From NCBI RefSeq assembly GCF_022808675.1, contig NZ_JAKZKV010000005.1, forward strand, positions 62,001-126,000: a DNA stretch of 64,000 nt. Reading direction: 5' to 3'. The first letter of the stretch is position 1. Every line of letters begins with the position of its first letter. Both the position numbers and the translations under genes were made by a program. This document shows positions 28,164 to 36,968 of the stretch, in pieces. The notes under the pieces were generated by a model. It was not told the DNA's origin. It saw only the letters and a list, made by a program, of their open reading frames with translations, and searched no databases. This DNA comes from Parabacteroides sp. FAFU027. Its GTDB lineage: Bacteria; Bacteroidota; Bacteroidia; Bacteroidales; UBA7332.

Positions 28164-29132
28164 ATGAGAAAGAAAACCTTTTACCGATATAACCCGGCCA
28201 CTCTTACTTACGAACGCGTTTATCCGACGGCAAAAGAGCGCTTCTGGGGGGCAGTTCGTCACTCTATCAGTGGCATCACGGTGGGAATTATCGCCTATGC
28301 GCTTTATACCTTCTACTTTGACACCCCTTCGGATAAAAAAATGAAAAGGGAACTAGATGTACTCACTTCGCAAAACAAATTATTATCCAAAAGGCTGGAC
28401 AAGGCACTGGATGTAATGGGAAATATCGAAGAGCGTGACGACAACCTTTACCGCGTTATTCTGCAGTCAAATCCGACACAAGACAAACAGCAAATCACCA
28501 TTCTAAACGAAAGCCGATACGATGAAATCAACGGGCTTTCAAATGAAAAGCTGATTAAATCAACTGCTGTAAAAATGGATCTGTTGGCCAAACAAATCTA
28601 TCTGCGCTCACGGTCATTTGACGATGTAGTAAGTTTATTAGGCAAGCGTGAGGAACGTTTACTTTGTACACCTGCTATCCAACCCATCCTGAATCGGGAC
28701 CTAAAACTACTCTCCTCAGGATTTGGTGTTCGCGTGGACCCCATCTATCACACAGCCAAAATGCACTCTGGAATGGACTTTACCGCACGTGTGGGTACGC
28801 CAATCTATGCCACCGGGAACGGGCGAGTACAACAAGCAGGCTGGGATTCCGGTTACGGAAATTGCGTCTTGATCAATCACGGCTTCGGCTACCAGACAAA
28901 ATATGCACACATGAGCAAACTCAAGGCTCGTGCCGGGCAAACTGTAAAACGCGGTGAGGTTATCGGCTACGTGGGTAGTACGGGCAAATCAACCGCCCCT
29001 CACCTTCACTACGAGGTGCATGTAAATGGTCGCCCGGTAAATCCGGCCCTCTATTACTTCCTCGACCTTTCACCAAGGGATTACGACCGCATGATTCAAT
29101 TAGCTGAAACCCGCGGACAAATATTTGACTAA
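28164..29132 (+). CDS. M23 family peptidoglycan endopeptidase
   Basis: 322 residues. One transmembrane helix lies at about 34-50 (ISGITVGIIAYALYTFYF), then a coiled coil (about 60-90), a linker, and a LytM/M23 domain from about 195. Zinc ligands are visible in HSGMDFTA (H and D) and in APHLHYEVHVNG (HxH). The active-site region YAHMSKL is present. Intact ligands indicate a working endopeptidase that cuts peptide cross-links in the periplasm. Its 3' end overlaps the longest frame of the MerR gene by 8 bp. Confidence 0.92.
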   Translation: MRKKTFYRYNPATLTYERVYPTAKERFWGAVRHSISGITVGIIAYALYTFYFDTPSDKKMKRELDVLTSQNKLLSKRLDKALDVMGNIEERDDNLYRVILQSNPTQDKQQITILNESRYDEINGLSNEKLIKSTAVKMDLLAKQIYLRSRSFDDVVSLLGKREERLLCTPAIQPILNRDLKLLSSGFGVRVDPIYHTAKMHSGMDFTARVGTPIYATGNGRVQQAGWDSGYGNCVLINHGFGYQTKYAHMSKLKARAGQTVKRGEVIGYVGSTGKSTAPHLHYEVHVNGRPVNPALYYFLDLSPRDYDRMIQLAETRGQIFD

Positions 29133-29523
29133 TTACAAATTAGCAAACATGCTAATTCAAAATATTGAAAGAAATATGACACTTATCGAGAATAAAAATC
29201 AGAAACTATACTACTCAATCGGTGAAGTAGCAGAAATGTTTGGCGTAAATGAATCATTATTACGTTACTGGGAGAGAGAGTTTGACATTATCCGTCCGCG
29301 CAAAAACACTAAAGGGACACGTTCATACCGCAAAGAAGACATTGATAATATAAAGCTGATATACCATTTGGTTAAAGAAAAAGGACTTACTCTGGATGGG
29401 GCCAAAAAGAAAATCAAAGACAACAAAGATGGCGTCACCAAAAATCACGAAATCATTACCCGTCTGCAAACCCTGAAAGAAGAGCTTTTGGCCATGAAGG
29501 CCGAACTGGATGCAATAGAATAA
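29125..29523 (+). CDS. MerR family transcriptional regulator
   Basis: 132 residues if the start at 29125 overlapping the peptidase stop is used; an ATG at 29176 (MTLIENKNQKLYY) is equally plausible. The winged-helix DNA-binding domain is YSIGEVAEMFGVNESLLRYWEREFDII, then the wing RPRKNTKGTRSYRKEDI. A short helical tail follows with no sensor domain or Cys cluster. The short MerR form beside an M23 peptidase and alaS is a common Bacteroidetes context. Targets unknown. Confidence 0.88.
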   Translation: MTNYKLANMLIQNIERNMTLIENKNQKLYYSIGEVAEMFGVNESLLRYWEREFDIIRPRKNTKGTRSYRKEDIDNIKLIYHLVKEKGLTLDGAKKKIKDNKDGVTKNHEIITRLQTLKEELLAMKAELDAIE

Positions 29524-29548
29524 TACCCCCCTTGCGTCATCCAAGACA

Positions 29549-29600
29549 AAAACGGAGTAAAGCATTCTATAAAGATTGTTGCTTTTCTCCGTTTTGTTCT
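29549..29600 (+). terminator. Terminator after the MerR gene
   Basis: AAAACGGAGTAAAGC pairs with GCTTTTCTCCGTTTT (one mismatch) around a 17-base loop, followed by GTTCT. It ends the M23-MerR transcript. Confidence 0.7.
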
Positions 29601-29627
29601 GCAAATATTTTTGCACGGCCAGTTCGG

Positions 29628-29670
29628 TAAAAAAAGACGCACCGAAATCACTTTGATGCGTCTTTTGTAG
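29628..29670. terminator. Second hairpin, likely bidirectional terminator
   Basis: AAAAGACGCA and TGCGTCTTTT form a perfect 10-bp stem with A/T runs on both sides. It lies between the MerR gene and the convergent mrp gene and can serve both. Confidence 0.7.
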
Positions 29671-29769
29671 AGAAAGTATGTATTGTTTTTCTTTGCTTAT
29701 ACAAAGATAAGCCTTTACACTCGACAAAGCCTTAAAAATCACATTAAAATCGCCTTAAAGTTGACGGAG

Positions 29770-30873
29770 TTATTTAACTTCCACTCTTTTTGTTGGAGCT
29801 TGTTTTTCGTTTCGAAGATGCACCTGCTCCACCACCGATTCTGCTAAGTGTATGAATGCCTGACCCGTCATTGAGTTTTCATCCAAAGCAACTGGAGCAC
29901 CCTTGTCTCCTCCTTCACAGATACTTTGTACGATTGGAATTTGTCCGAGCAATGGAACCTTCATCTCTTCAGACAAGCGCTTAGCACCTTCTTTTCCAAA
30001 GATGTAGTATTTATTTTGCGGAAGTTCTGCCGGTGTAAACCAAGCCATATTCTCCACCAAACCTAAAACAGGCACGTTTACCTTTTCACCAACAAACATA
30101 TCAATACCCTTGCGTGCATCGGCCAACGCCACTTCCTGCGGTGTAGAAACCACGATTGCGCCGGTAATGGCAAGCGTTTGCACCAAGGTAAGGTGAATAT
30201 CACTGGTACCGGGGGGCAAATCCAGCAAGAAGTAATCAAGCTCACCCCAGTGGGCATCTGCAATCAGCTGTTTTAAAGCGTTGCTGGCCATTCCGCCACG
30301 CCAGAGTACTGCATTATCTTTATCAACAAAGAAGCCGATAGAGAGCAATTTAACGCCGTATTTCTCAGCCGGGATAATCAGGTCACGCCCATCGATGTTT
30401 TCGAGAAAAGGACGAACCTCTTCCACGTCAAACATCTTAGGAACCGATGGACCGAAAATATCGGCATCGAGCAGGCCTACTTTGTAACCCATCTTTGCCA
30501 ATGCAACGGCAAGATTAGCCGAAACAGTGGATTTACCCACACCACCTTTACCGGAGGAAATGGCGATAATATTCTTTACCTGAGGTAAAAGCTTCGCTGG
30601 CTCAGGACGTGCTAATTGTTTAGCTTTCACTGAAATATTCCCCTTTATCTCAACTTCTTCTCCCACATAGGTAAGAATAGCGGTTTCGGCAGCTTTTACC
30701 ACTGATTTGATAAATGGGTCATTCGGTTTCTCGAAGACAAGTGAAAAGGTCACTTTATTGCCGTCGATGCGCAAGTCATCTTCGACCATACCGGCAGAAA
30801 CAATGTCTTTTCCGGTACCTGGATAACGCACGTTTTTTAGTGCGTCAAGAATTAAATTAGGATATAATGCCAT
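29770..30873 (-). CDS. mrp: Mrp/NBP35-type Fe-S cluster carrier ATPase
   Basis: 367 residues from the ATG at 30873 ([20 protein letters not shown]), overlapping the trmB stop by 17 bp. The N-terminal MIP18-like domain covers about 1-85. The deviant Walker A is [17 protein letters not shown] near 108, and Walker B lies in [14 protein letters not shown]. The Cys pair that binds Fe-S in many relatives is replaced around [18 protein letters not shown], so cluster binding must differ or be absent. It is thought to load Fe-S clusters onto apoproteins. Confidence 0.93.
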   Translation of the reverse strand: MALYPNLILDALKNVRYPGTGKDIVSAGMVEDDLRIDGNKVTFSLVFEKPNDPFIKSVVKAAETAILTYVGEEVEIKGNISVKAKQLARPEPAKLLPQVKNIIAISSGKGGVGKSTVSANLAVALAKMGYKVGLLDADIFGPSVPKMFDVEEVRPFLENIDGRDLIIPAEKYGVKLLSIGFFVDKDNAVLWRGGMASNALKQLIADAHWGELDYFLLDLPPGTSDIHLTLVQTLAITGAIVVSTPQEVALADARKGIDMFVGEKVNVPVLGLVENMAWFTPAELPQNKYYIFGKEGAKRLSEEMKVPLLGQIPIVQSICEGGDKGAPVALDENSMTGQAFIHLAESVVEQVHLRNEKQAPTKRVEVK

Positions 30874-31636
30874 CTTCCTGTTTCTTTTTGGAGGTATCAC
30901 TTCTACGGCCACGGTTGAAACTGCGATAATCATCGTATTCGATTTCAACATCCGGCTCGATTAAATTTTCTCTGGGTTCACAAACAAACTGAATGTATTT
31001 AATGTTCAGTCCGCGCTCCAGCCATTGCTGCTCGTAGAATGTGCGGATAGAAAGTATCGGGTCGACAATATCCGAATGATACAAATCATCCGTGCAACGA
31101 ATCACCGGATAGCTGTTGGCTTCCACCATATATTTGGTATAGGTAAACATAAAGTTGCTGTCTGATTTTAAATGTACAATACCGTTCGGAGTAAGAATCT
31201 GACGGTACAATTCCATGAAACGGGTCGATGTCAGACGTTTGCGCACCTTTTTCATCTGTGGATCCGGGAACGTAATCCAAATCTCAGAGACTTCATTTGC
31301 AGCAAAGAAGTAATGAATCAGCTCAATATCCGTGCGGAGAAACGCAACATTGGTCATACCCTCCTGAAGCGATTGTTTGGCTCCGGACCACATACGGGCA
31401 CCTTTTACATCTACACCGATAAAGTTTTTTTCCGGATATAATTTAGCCAGTCCTACGGTGTATTCCCCTTTTCCACAACCCAATTCAAGCACAATCGGAT
31501 TGTCATTTTTGAAAAACTGCTTACCCCAGTTGCCTTTCAGGTCAAATCCGTTCTCCTGCAAAGCGGCGAAAGGAAATTGAAAGACATGAGGATAAGTATC
31601 CATATCACTGAATTTCTTGAGTTTGTTCTTTCCCAT
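30857..31636 (-). CDS. trmB: tRNA (guanine-N7)-methyltransferase
   Basis: 259 residues from the ATG at 31636 ([20 protein letters not shown]); the longer frame to 31726 runs across the promoter and is rejected. The SAM-binding motif is [16 protein letters not shown], then [13 protein letters not shown]. The family motif [17 protein letters not shown] follows. It makes m7G46 in the variable loop of tRNAs. It is coupled to mrp by overlap. Confidence 0.95.
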   Translation of the reverse strand: MGKNKLKKFSDMDTYPHVFQFPFAALQENGFDLKGNWGKQFFKNDNPIVLELGCGKGEYTVGLAKLYPEKNFIGVDVKGARMWSGAKQSLQEGMTNVAFLRTDIELIHYFFAANEVSEIWITFPDPQMKKVRKRLTSTRFMELYRQILTPNGIVHLKSDSNFMFTYTKYMVEANSYPVIRCTDDLYHSDIVDPILSIRTFYEQQWLERGLNIKYIQFVCEPRENLIEPDVEIEYDDYRSFNRGRRSDTSKKKQEDGIIS

Positions 31637-31660
31637 ATAGAATGTTAAGTTTTGCGAGTG

Positions 31661-31668
31661 CAAAAATA
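31661..31668 (-). promoter_or_regulatory. -7 element TATTTTTG for trmB-mrp
   Basis: CAAAAATA on the plus strand matches TAnnTTTG in reverse, 24 bp upstream of the trmB start. No clear -33 element is visible. Confidence 0.5.
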
Positions 31669-31809
31669 CATGTAAAAAACGGGTGGTAAAAGCCGTCAGA
31701 TAATAAAAATAGACTCTGCCGGCCACAAATCAACTCCTATTGAGCAGAATCGGAGAAATGGCTGTTGAATTTTCATACATTTGTACCAACTTATCTTGAA
31801 CTGAAACCC

Positions 31810-32427
31810 ATGATTCAATTCGAAAATATCACCATTTCCTACAACGGTAAGACCGTAATCAATAACTTCTCGACAGACATCAAAGCAGGTGAAAAAATCT
31901 GTTTTGTCGGCGAATCCGGTTCCGGTAAATCAACGCTGCTACATGCCATTCTGGGCTTTGTGCAACCAGAAAGCGGTGAAATCCGGATAGATAGTGAAGC
32001 CATCTCTGCACATTCTATCCATACAATTCGCGCGAAAACGGCGTTTCTGCCACAAGATATTTCATTTCCTTATCCAACGGTGAAAGAGCTGCTCCTCTCC
32101 CCTTTCAGCTTCAAGGCAAACCGAAAGAAAACTGTTTCGGATGAACGGATTCTGTCTGTTTTTACCACTCTCAATCTGGAAAAAGAGATTTTGCATAAAA
32201 AGCTGAATGAAATCTCCGGCGGACAGAAGCAGCGTGTATTACTTGCTCTGATTGCGTTGTTAGACAAGCCGATTGTACTGCTGGATGAACCAACCTCTGC
32301 ACTGGATGCCGGAAGTGTTGATCTGGTGATACGCTTTTTGAAGGAGATGAAAAATACTACCGTAGTAATAGTTACGCATGACCGGCGCTTTGCAGAGGCT
32401 TTTGACCGAATCATTCCGATAAATTAA
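31810..32427 (+). CDS. ABC transporter ATP-binding protein (FetA/YbbL-like)
   Basis: 205 residues from the ATG at 31810 (MIQFENITISYNGKTVINNF); the in-frame ATG at 31765 is rejected. Walker A GESGSGKSTLLH, Q-loop FLPQDI, signature EISGGQKQRVLLAL, Walker B IVLLDEPTSALD and a switch His in VIVTHDRRF are all intact. The next gene encodes a UPF0014/FetB permease, so this is the ATPase of a FetAB-type exporter, implicated in iron homeostasis in E. coli. Confidence 0.88.
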   Translation: MIQFENITISYNGKTVINNFSTDIKAGEKICFVGESGSGKSTLLHAILGFVQPESGEIRIDSEAISAHSIHTIRAKTAFLPQDISFPYPTVKELLLSPFSFKANRKKTVSDERILSVFTTLNLEKEILHKKLNEISGGQKQRVLLALIALLDKPIVLLDEPTSALDAGSVDLVIRFLKEMKNTTVVIVTHDRRFAEAFDRIIPIN

Positions 32428-32432
32428 GAAAT

Positions 32433-32462
32433 TTACCACTAAGCCACTAAGTTCACGAAGCT
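32433..32462. repeat. Low-complexity CCACTAAG-type intergenic repeat
   Basis: ACCACTAAGCCACTAAG, then TTCACGAAG: short degenerate units of a kind that I recall recurring between genes in many bacterial genomes. It lies between the two ABC transporter genes. Function unknown. Confidence 0.5.
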
Positions 32463-32507
32463 TCACTCAGTTTTTACCTGTTAGTGGTTATAAAACTATT
32501 TTCAAAT

Positions 32508-33272
32508 ATGGACATATCATACACCCGCCTGTTATTGGGCTACCTATTGTTGCTAATACCGGTATATTACCTGCAATATTATAAAACCGGATTGGTCAAA
32601 GACACTTTACTGGCAGCCGTCCGCATGAGCATTCAGCTTTTCCTCATTGGGATTTATCTGGAGTTTTTGTTTAAGCTGAATAATCCGTGGGTAAATATGC
32701 TCTGGGTAATCGTTATGATCCTGACAGCCGGATACACAGTGGTAAAACGGAGCAAACAGCGCATCGGATTACTCTGGATGCCTGTCTCGGTGGCCATCCT
32801 GATTTCGGTGGTCATCTGTGCCGGATTCTTTCTGGGGATCGTATTGAATCTGCCATCGGCATTTGAAGCGAGATACTTTATACCCATTTGCGGAATGGTG
32901 CTGGGGAATATTCTAAACACGAACGTGATTTCACTCAATACGTTCTACTCGGGCATTGAGCGCGAAAGGACTCTCTACCTATTTTCTCTGGCCAATGGCG
33001 CACATCCGGCAGAGGCGCAACGCTACTTTATGCGGGAGGCGCTGATTAAATCGCTCAATCCGGCCATTGCCACGATGGCGGTAATGGGGCTGATTTCGCT
33101 ACCGGGCATTATGACGGGACAGATTCTTGGAGGAAGTTCGCCCTCGGTTGCTATCAAATACCAGATTATGATTATGATCGTAATTTTTTCCTCTTCGCTG
33201 ATTTCCGTATTGGTGACGCTTTGGCTCTCGACCAAACGGGCATTTGACAAATTCGGAATTCCTCTTAAATAA
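32508..33272 (+). CDS. ABC transporter permease (FetB / UPF0014 family)
   Basis: 254 residues from the ATG at 32508 (MDISYTRLLLGYLLLL); a GTG/ATG eight codons upstream is possible. About seven transmembrane helices. The family motifs PICGMVLGNILNTNVISLN and ISLPGIMTGQILGGSSP are present. It pairs with the ATPase encoded 80 bp upstream to form a half-size exporter related to E. coli FetAB. Confidence 0.9.
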   Translation: MDISYTRLLLGYLLLLIPVYYLQYYKTGLVKDTLLAAVRMSIQLFLIGIYLEFLFKLNNPWVNMLWVIVMILTAGYTVVKRSKQRIGLLWMPVSVAILISVVICAGFFLGIVLNLPSAFEARYFIPICGMVLGNILNTNVISLNTFYSGIERERTLYLFSLANGAHPAEAQRYFMREALIKSLNPAIATMAVMGLISLPGIMTGQILGGSSPSVAIKYQIMIMIVIFSSSLISVLVTLWLSTKRAFDKFGIPLK

Positions 33273-33302
33273 CATATATTTTCTACTTTGGCTGGTTTTG
33301 TG

Positions 33303-33310
33303 TACCTTTG
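33303..33310 (+). promoter_or_regulatory. Candidate -7 element TACCTTTG for the DEAD-box helicase gene
   Basis: An exact TAnnTTTG match 83 bp upstream of the start codon at 33393. No TTTG at standard -33 spacing. The long leader is typical for cold-responsive RNA helicase genes, but that link is inference. Confidence 0.4.
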
Positions 33311-33392
33311 AGACGTTTATCGGTTGACATTTCTGAAATTCTTTCATTCTATCCTTTAAACGTCAACCCTTAACAATTCAACATTTCTAAAT

Positions 33393-34691
33393 ATGACATT
33401 CGAAGAACTTAAATTAAACGACAACATACTTGAAGCCATTTCGCACATGGGTTTTGTCAATGCAACCCCCATCCAGGAGATGGCCATTCCTAAAATACTG
33501 GATAACAAAGACCTGATTGCCTGTGCCCAAACCGGTACCGGTAAGACAGCTGCCTTTGTACTTCCTATTCTGCACAAAATCGTAGAGCATCCTACGTCAA
33601 CCACCAGCACCCTGATTATTGTCCCCACCCGCGAACTGGCCATTCAGATCGATCAGGAGATACAGGGACTCTCCTACTTCCTGTCGGTTTCATCGACGGC
33701 GATATACGGGGGTGGCGACGGCAAGGAATTTGCAATCCAGGAGCAGGCGATTAAAAACGGTGCAGACATTGTGGTGGCTACTCCGGGACGCTTGCTGGCA
33801 TTCCTCAAGATGGGAAATATCAAGCTATCCCGTATCAAGCACCTGATCCTTGACGAAGCAGATAAAATGCTCGACATGGGATTCCTCGACGATATTGAGA
33901 AAATCATCCAGCACATTCCTCACCAGCGCCAGACGTTGATGTTTAGTGCAACGATGCCTCCGAAGATTCGCTCGCTTGCAAAGAAGATCCTTGTAAATCC
34001 GGAGGAAATTTCTTTGTCAATCTCAAAACCGGCGGAAGGTGTTTCCCAAAATCTGTATCTGACTCATGATACACAAAAGAATGGAGTTCTCTCCCATATC
34101 ATCAAAGAGCGCCCCGACTACAACAGTATCATTATCTTTACCTCGGCAAAAAGCAAAATCAACGATATCGTCACTTCGTTGCGACGTAATGGTTATGCCT
34201 CTCAGGGTATCTCCTCCGACCTCGACCAGCACGACCGTGAAGAGGTATTGCGCGGATTCCGTTCGAAACGTACTCGTATACTGGTAGCGACGGATGTGAT
34301 GAGCCGCGGTATCGACATCAAGGAGATCAATATGGTGATCAATTACGATGTGCCTCACGATGCAGAGGATTACGTGCACCGCATTGGACGTACCGCACGT
34401 GCCAATACCAAAGGGGAAGCCTTTACGCTGGTGAATGAAAAGGATATGCACAAGATGCAACGTATCGAGAAACTGATCGACATGTCTGTCCCGAAACTGG
34501 CATTGCCGGAAGGACTTGGACAGGGGCCGGAATGGCAGATTGCCGCTAAGCCAAAAGGTCGCCGCGGTTCATCCCGTCCGAATCCCAATCGTCCACGAAA
34601 AACGCCGCCACAGCATCAAAATAAGCAGGGAAACAGACCCAATAGACCAAACAGACCTAATAAGCCGAACAAGCCTGCTAATGGAGAATAA
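33393..34691 (+). CDS. DEAD-box RNA helicase (RhlE-like)
   Basis: 432 residues with all helicase motifs: Q motif (about 20-25), I AQTGTGKTAAF, Ia PTRELAIQI, II LDEADKML, III SATMP, and VI HRIGRTAR. The C-terminal tail after about 375 is basic and made of Arg/Pro/Asn/Lys-rich repeats (PNRPNRPNKPNKP), a typical RNA-binding tail. It unwinds short RNA duplexes in ribosome assembly or RNA decay. Single gene with its own terminator. Confidence 0.94.
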   Translation: MTFEELKLNDNILEAISHMGFVNATPIQEMAIPKILDNKDLIACAQTGTGKTAAFVLPILHKIVEHPTSTTSTLIIVPTRELAIQIDQEIQGLSYFLSVSSTAIYGGGDGKEFAIQEQAIKNGADIVVATPGRLLAFLKMGNIKLSRIKHLILDEADKMLDMGFLDDIEKIIQHIPHQRQTLMFSATMPPKIRSLAKKILVNPEEISLSISKPAEGVSQNLYLTHDTQKNGVLSHIIKERPDYNSIIIFTSAKSKINDIVTSLRRNGYASQGISSDLDQHDREEVLRGFRSKRTRILVATDVMSRGIDIKEINMVINYDVPHDAEDYVHRIGRTARANTKGEAFTLVNEKDMHKMQRIEKLIDMSVPKLALPEGLGQGPEWQIAAKPKGRRGSSRPNPNRPRKTPPQHQNKQGNRPNRPNRPNKPNKPANGE

Positions 34692-34696
34692 TATAA

Positions 34697-34735
34697 AAGC
34701 CGAATCATTCAATTGCGATGATTCGGCTTTTTTTC
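34697..34735 (+). terminator. Terminator of the helicase gene
   Basis: A perfect 12-bp stem, AAGCCGAATCAT and ATGATTCGGCTT, followed by T residues. Confidence 0.85.
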
Positions 34736-34754
34736 TATTTCTTAGAATCGCAGT

Positions 34755-34840
34755 TACAAACTGCTCTTGTTTTAGGTCCAAGTTTTGTAAACTTGAACCA
34801 GAAGTTACCTCTTATTCTTACGATAAAGAGAGATACTCCA
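34755..34840. repeat. Decayed REP-family sequence
   Basis: AAACTGCTCTTGTTTTAGGTC, then CAAG and CTTGAAC, resembles the right flank of the RAYT gene (4323-4372) with the GC-rich core replaced by TTTTGTAAA. It is followed by GAAGTTACCTCTTATTCTTACGATAA. That tail recurs at about 42154 and, more loosely, after the copies at 4390 and 5980. Probably a remnant. Confidence 0.45.
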
Positions 34841-34841
34841 C

Positions 34842-35591
34842 CTACTTCTTTGCACCAATCAAATAAGTAACCTTTACTTGTTCCGAAAATTCCTGCTCGT
34901 TTATGCTAAAGTAGTTAGTCGGCATTGAAGAATCTTCTTCACTTGCCAGGGCGTCAGCTTTGAGGACTGGTGGGACAAACTTGATTGAATTTCTAGTAGG
35001 TGGAGGGACATCAAATGTACGATTATCAGAAAAGTATTTGTAGCCAATATTTGACACAGAGAATATATCACAATCTGATTCAGCAGCAATAATTCCCGCT
35101 TTACGTTTAGCGTCTTTCAGGGCGAGGGTTATTAATTCTTCCTGAATTTTTCTGGTCAGTTCTTCAGAACATTCAGTCTGCATATAAATTTCTACGCCCT
35201 GAACGCTATCTTTCATTAGCTTTGAATAGATATTGAAGATGCGCTGTTTATCCAACGGGAATTTTACGATCATGGATTGAGCAGCCTCATATTGTACTTT
35301 TTTATTTTTGCCGACCGGTAACGTTGACATCGAGAAATCGGCAAGTTTTATCTGATCATCGCTAAAACCGTCTGCTTTTAATCTTTTAAGGACCAATCCC
35401 GACATATCATTTAGTTTCGTATATGCCTCTGATTCGCTATTCTTTATCGTTTTGATTTCTAAATTCATTATCCCCTTATCCGGTAAAACCATTTTACTTG
35501 CTTCACCCACCACATCAAGTGATGCAACCCTCTGAGAAAATGAACTCAGGCATAGTAGCCCGCCAATGATAATGCAATAAACTCGTTTCAT
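34842..35591 (-). CDS. SIMPL domain (DUF541) periplasmic protein
   Basis: 249 residues with a signal peptide (1-19, ending SSFS). The SIMPL/DUF541 fold covers about 22-245: VASLDVVGEASKMVLPDKGI, the Leu-rich helix VLKRLKADGFSDDQIKLADF, and ALKDAKRKAGIIAAESDCDI. The family is secreted and resembles E. coli YggE and mammalian SIMPL; its biochemical role is unclear. It is a single gene next to the DUF6261 gene. Confidence 0.85.
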   Translation of the reverse strand: MKRVYCIIIGGLLCLSSFSQRVASLDVVGEASKMVLPDKGIMNLEIKTIKNSESEAYTKLNDMSGLVLKRLKADGFSDDQIKLADFSMSTLPVGKNKKVQYEAAQSMIVKFPLDKQRIFNIYSKLMKDSVQGVEIYMQTECSEELTRKIQEELITLALKDAKRKAGIIAAESDCDIFSVSNIGYKYFSDNRTFDVPPPTRNSIKFVPPVLKADALASEEDSSMPTNYFSINEQEFSEQVKVTYLIGAKK

Positions 35592-35625
35592 AATTCAATG
35601 TGTATTAGCTATGTTCTATTTCAAA

Positions 35626-35658
35626 AATCCGGAGCACGTCCACTACGCACCCCGGATT
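35626..35658 (-). terminator. Terminator of the DUF6261 gene
   Basis: On the minus strand AATCCGG pairs with CCGGATT across a 19-base partly paired loop, followed by TTTTG. It lies just past the stop at 35670. Confidence 0.65.
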
Positions 35659-35669
35659 CCTTTCTCTTT

Positions 35670-36407
35670 TTAATTATCTGCCTTAGCATCGCCACTTGCA
35701 TCTCCCTTTTTCCCTTCCAATGCATGATACTTCTTGCGAAGCTCATCCATTTTATTGAAAACGGCGGTGAGGGTATCGCTTGGCGTATAATGATGCGCCT
35801 GCTCTATGGCGGTACAGAACTGCATATAAGCAGCTATGACAGCCGGCTTGACATCTGTCGCGGATGTATCATGTGCGGCATAATCAGCGTTGCGATTGTG
35901 ATAAACGTCATTCAGCTCGTTGTTTTTCGTTTCCAGATTTACGAACTGGGTACTAACACCGAGCGTGGTTGCCGCGGCAACAAGTTCCGGATTACTTTTG
36001 TATTTATCCACCATTTCGGAGATAGAGCCGGTCTCGATATTTATCGGCAGGGAAGCTACACCTTTGTAGGGAGTCAGGAAGAGATGGAGCGTGGAGGCGG
36101 CAGACTTTTTCGTCTCATCCGAACTACGGATATAAGTGCGGACTATACCTTTGATTTCACCTAACTCGCCATCGCGGGACTTATCCAATCCTTTGATCAG
36201 GGATGAAAGCGCGCTTTTCTGCGCCTGGTTCATACTAAGACCGAGTGTTTGTTGAGTAGATTCGAGCAAGGAAAGGGCTGCCGCAGCTATCGGCCCTATT
36301 ACTGCTGAAACCGGTTTTGCAAGTTCAATCGTCGATTTGTTCAACGAATAGATTCCTTCAATCGTCAGATGATTTACATGAAGGGGAGAAAATGAAATGT
36401 AATCCAT
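35670..36407 (-). CDS. DUF6261 family protein
   Basis: 245 residues, no signal peptide or membrane helix, predicted almost wholly helical. The pattern fits DUF6261: an LDKSRDGELGEIKGIVRTYI helix, a helix beginning KKSAASTLHLFLTPY, an ET-containing turn, the L..N..F/L...R block NLETKNNELNDVYHNRNADY, and a C-terminal helix. The tail GKKGDASGDAKADN is low complexity. DUF6261 proteins are known only from Bacteroidetes and have no assigned function. A seven-unit 41-bp palindrome array begins only 84 bp upstream of this start codon. Confidence 0.72.
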   Translation of the reverse strand: MDYISFSPLHVNHLTIEGIYSLNKSTIELAKPVSAVIGPIAAAALSLLESTQQTLGLSMNQAQKSALSSLIKGLDKSRDGELGEIKGIVRTYIRSSDETKKSAASTLHLFLTPYKGVASLPINIETGSISEMVDKYKSNPELVAAATTLGVSTQFVNLETKNNELNDVYHNRNADYAAHDTSATDVKPAVIAAYMQFCTAIEQAHHYTPSDTLTAVFNKMDELRKKYHALEGKKGDASGDAKADN

Positions 36408-36490
36408 GATAATTTACTTTTACTGTTAAAAAATAGAATAAGGACATACAAACAAAGATTCTCAACATACGATTGGACTATTTTAATGTA

Positions 36491-36749
36491 CTGCATTTTG
36501 CAGTAGTCTGACTGAGATGTCATTCTTGCCACTGCATTTTGCAGTCGGTCGAACGAGATGTCATTCAAGGGCCTGCATTTTGCCGTAGGTTAAATGAGAA
36601 CTCAACCAAGCTCGTGCATTTTGCAGGAGACGAAATGAAATCCCAATCAAGGTCGTGCATTTTGCAGGAAACTGAAAAAGAACTCGTTCAAGGTCCTGCG
36701 TTTTGCAGCGGTTTGAATCAGGGGCTTTTCGGGGTTCTGCATTTTGCAG
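36491..36749. repeat. Phased palindrome array A: seven cores at 41-bp period
   Basis: 13-bp cores start at 36491, 36532, 36573, 36614, 36655, 36696 and 36737, exactly 41 bp apart. The consensus is CTGCATTTTGCAG (5-bp arms, TTT centre). Variants are CTGCATTTTGCCG once, GTGCATTTTGCAG twice and CTGCGTTTTGCAG once. The 28-bp spacers are semi-conserved (for example GAACGAGATGTCATTC). It lies in the 561-bp gap upstream of the DUF6261 gene. The rest of that gap is A/T-rich with no gene; TACTTTTG on the minus strand at 36802-36795 could be a -7 element upstream of the array. Confidence 0.95.
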
Positions 36750-36968
36750 CATCAAATTGAATAACAAGAAGCTCTGATTCACAATCGTGTTTTCCAAAAG
36801 TATAAATTTATTTTCACAAAACAACACATACAATACAGACTTATTGCAAATAAGCAGATGATCAACATTAGTTTATACTAAAATCCAGGGATGCAATCTT
36901 TAAAAATCACAAGCAAATAAATATTTCCCGGATTCAACTTTCCAATGATTTTTTGAAAATGACGATAC

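Noticed and set aside
29770-30951. Longer mrp start at 30951
   Set aside because: The extra 26 residues lie inside trmB coding sequence and do not match the family; [12 protein letters not shown] is the normal N-terminus.
34755-34840. tRNA or structured RNA gene
   Set aside because: The inverted segments are too short and irregular for a tRNA cloverleaf; similarity to the REP family explains them better.
36491-36749. CRISPR array
   Set aside because: The repeated part is only 13 bp and palindromic, the 28-bp spacers resemble one another, and no cas genes are present. The same holds for the array at 42284-42542.
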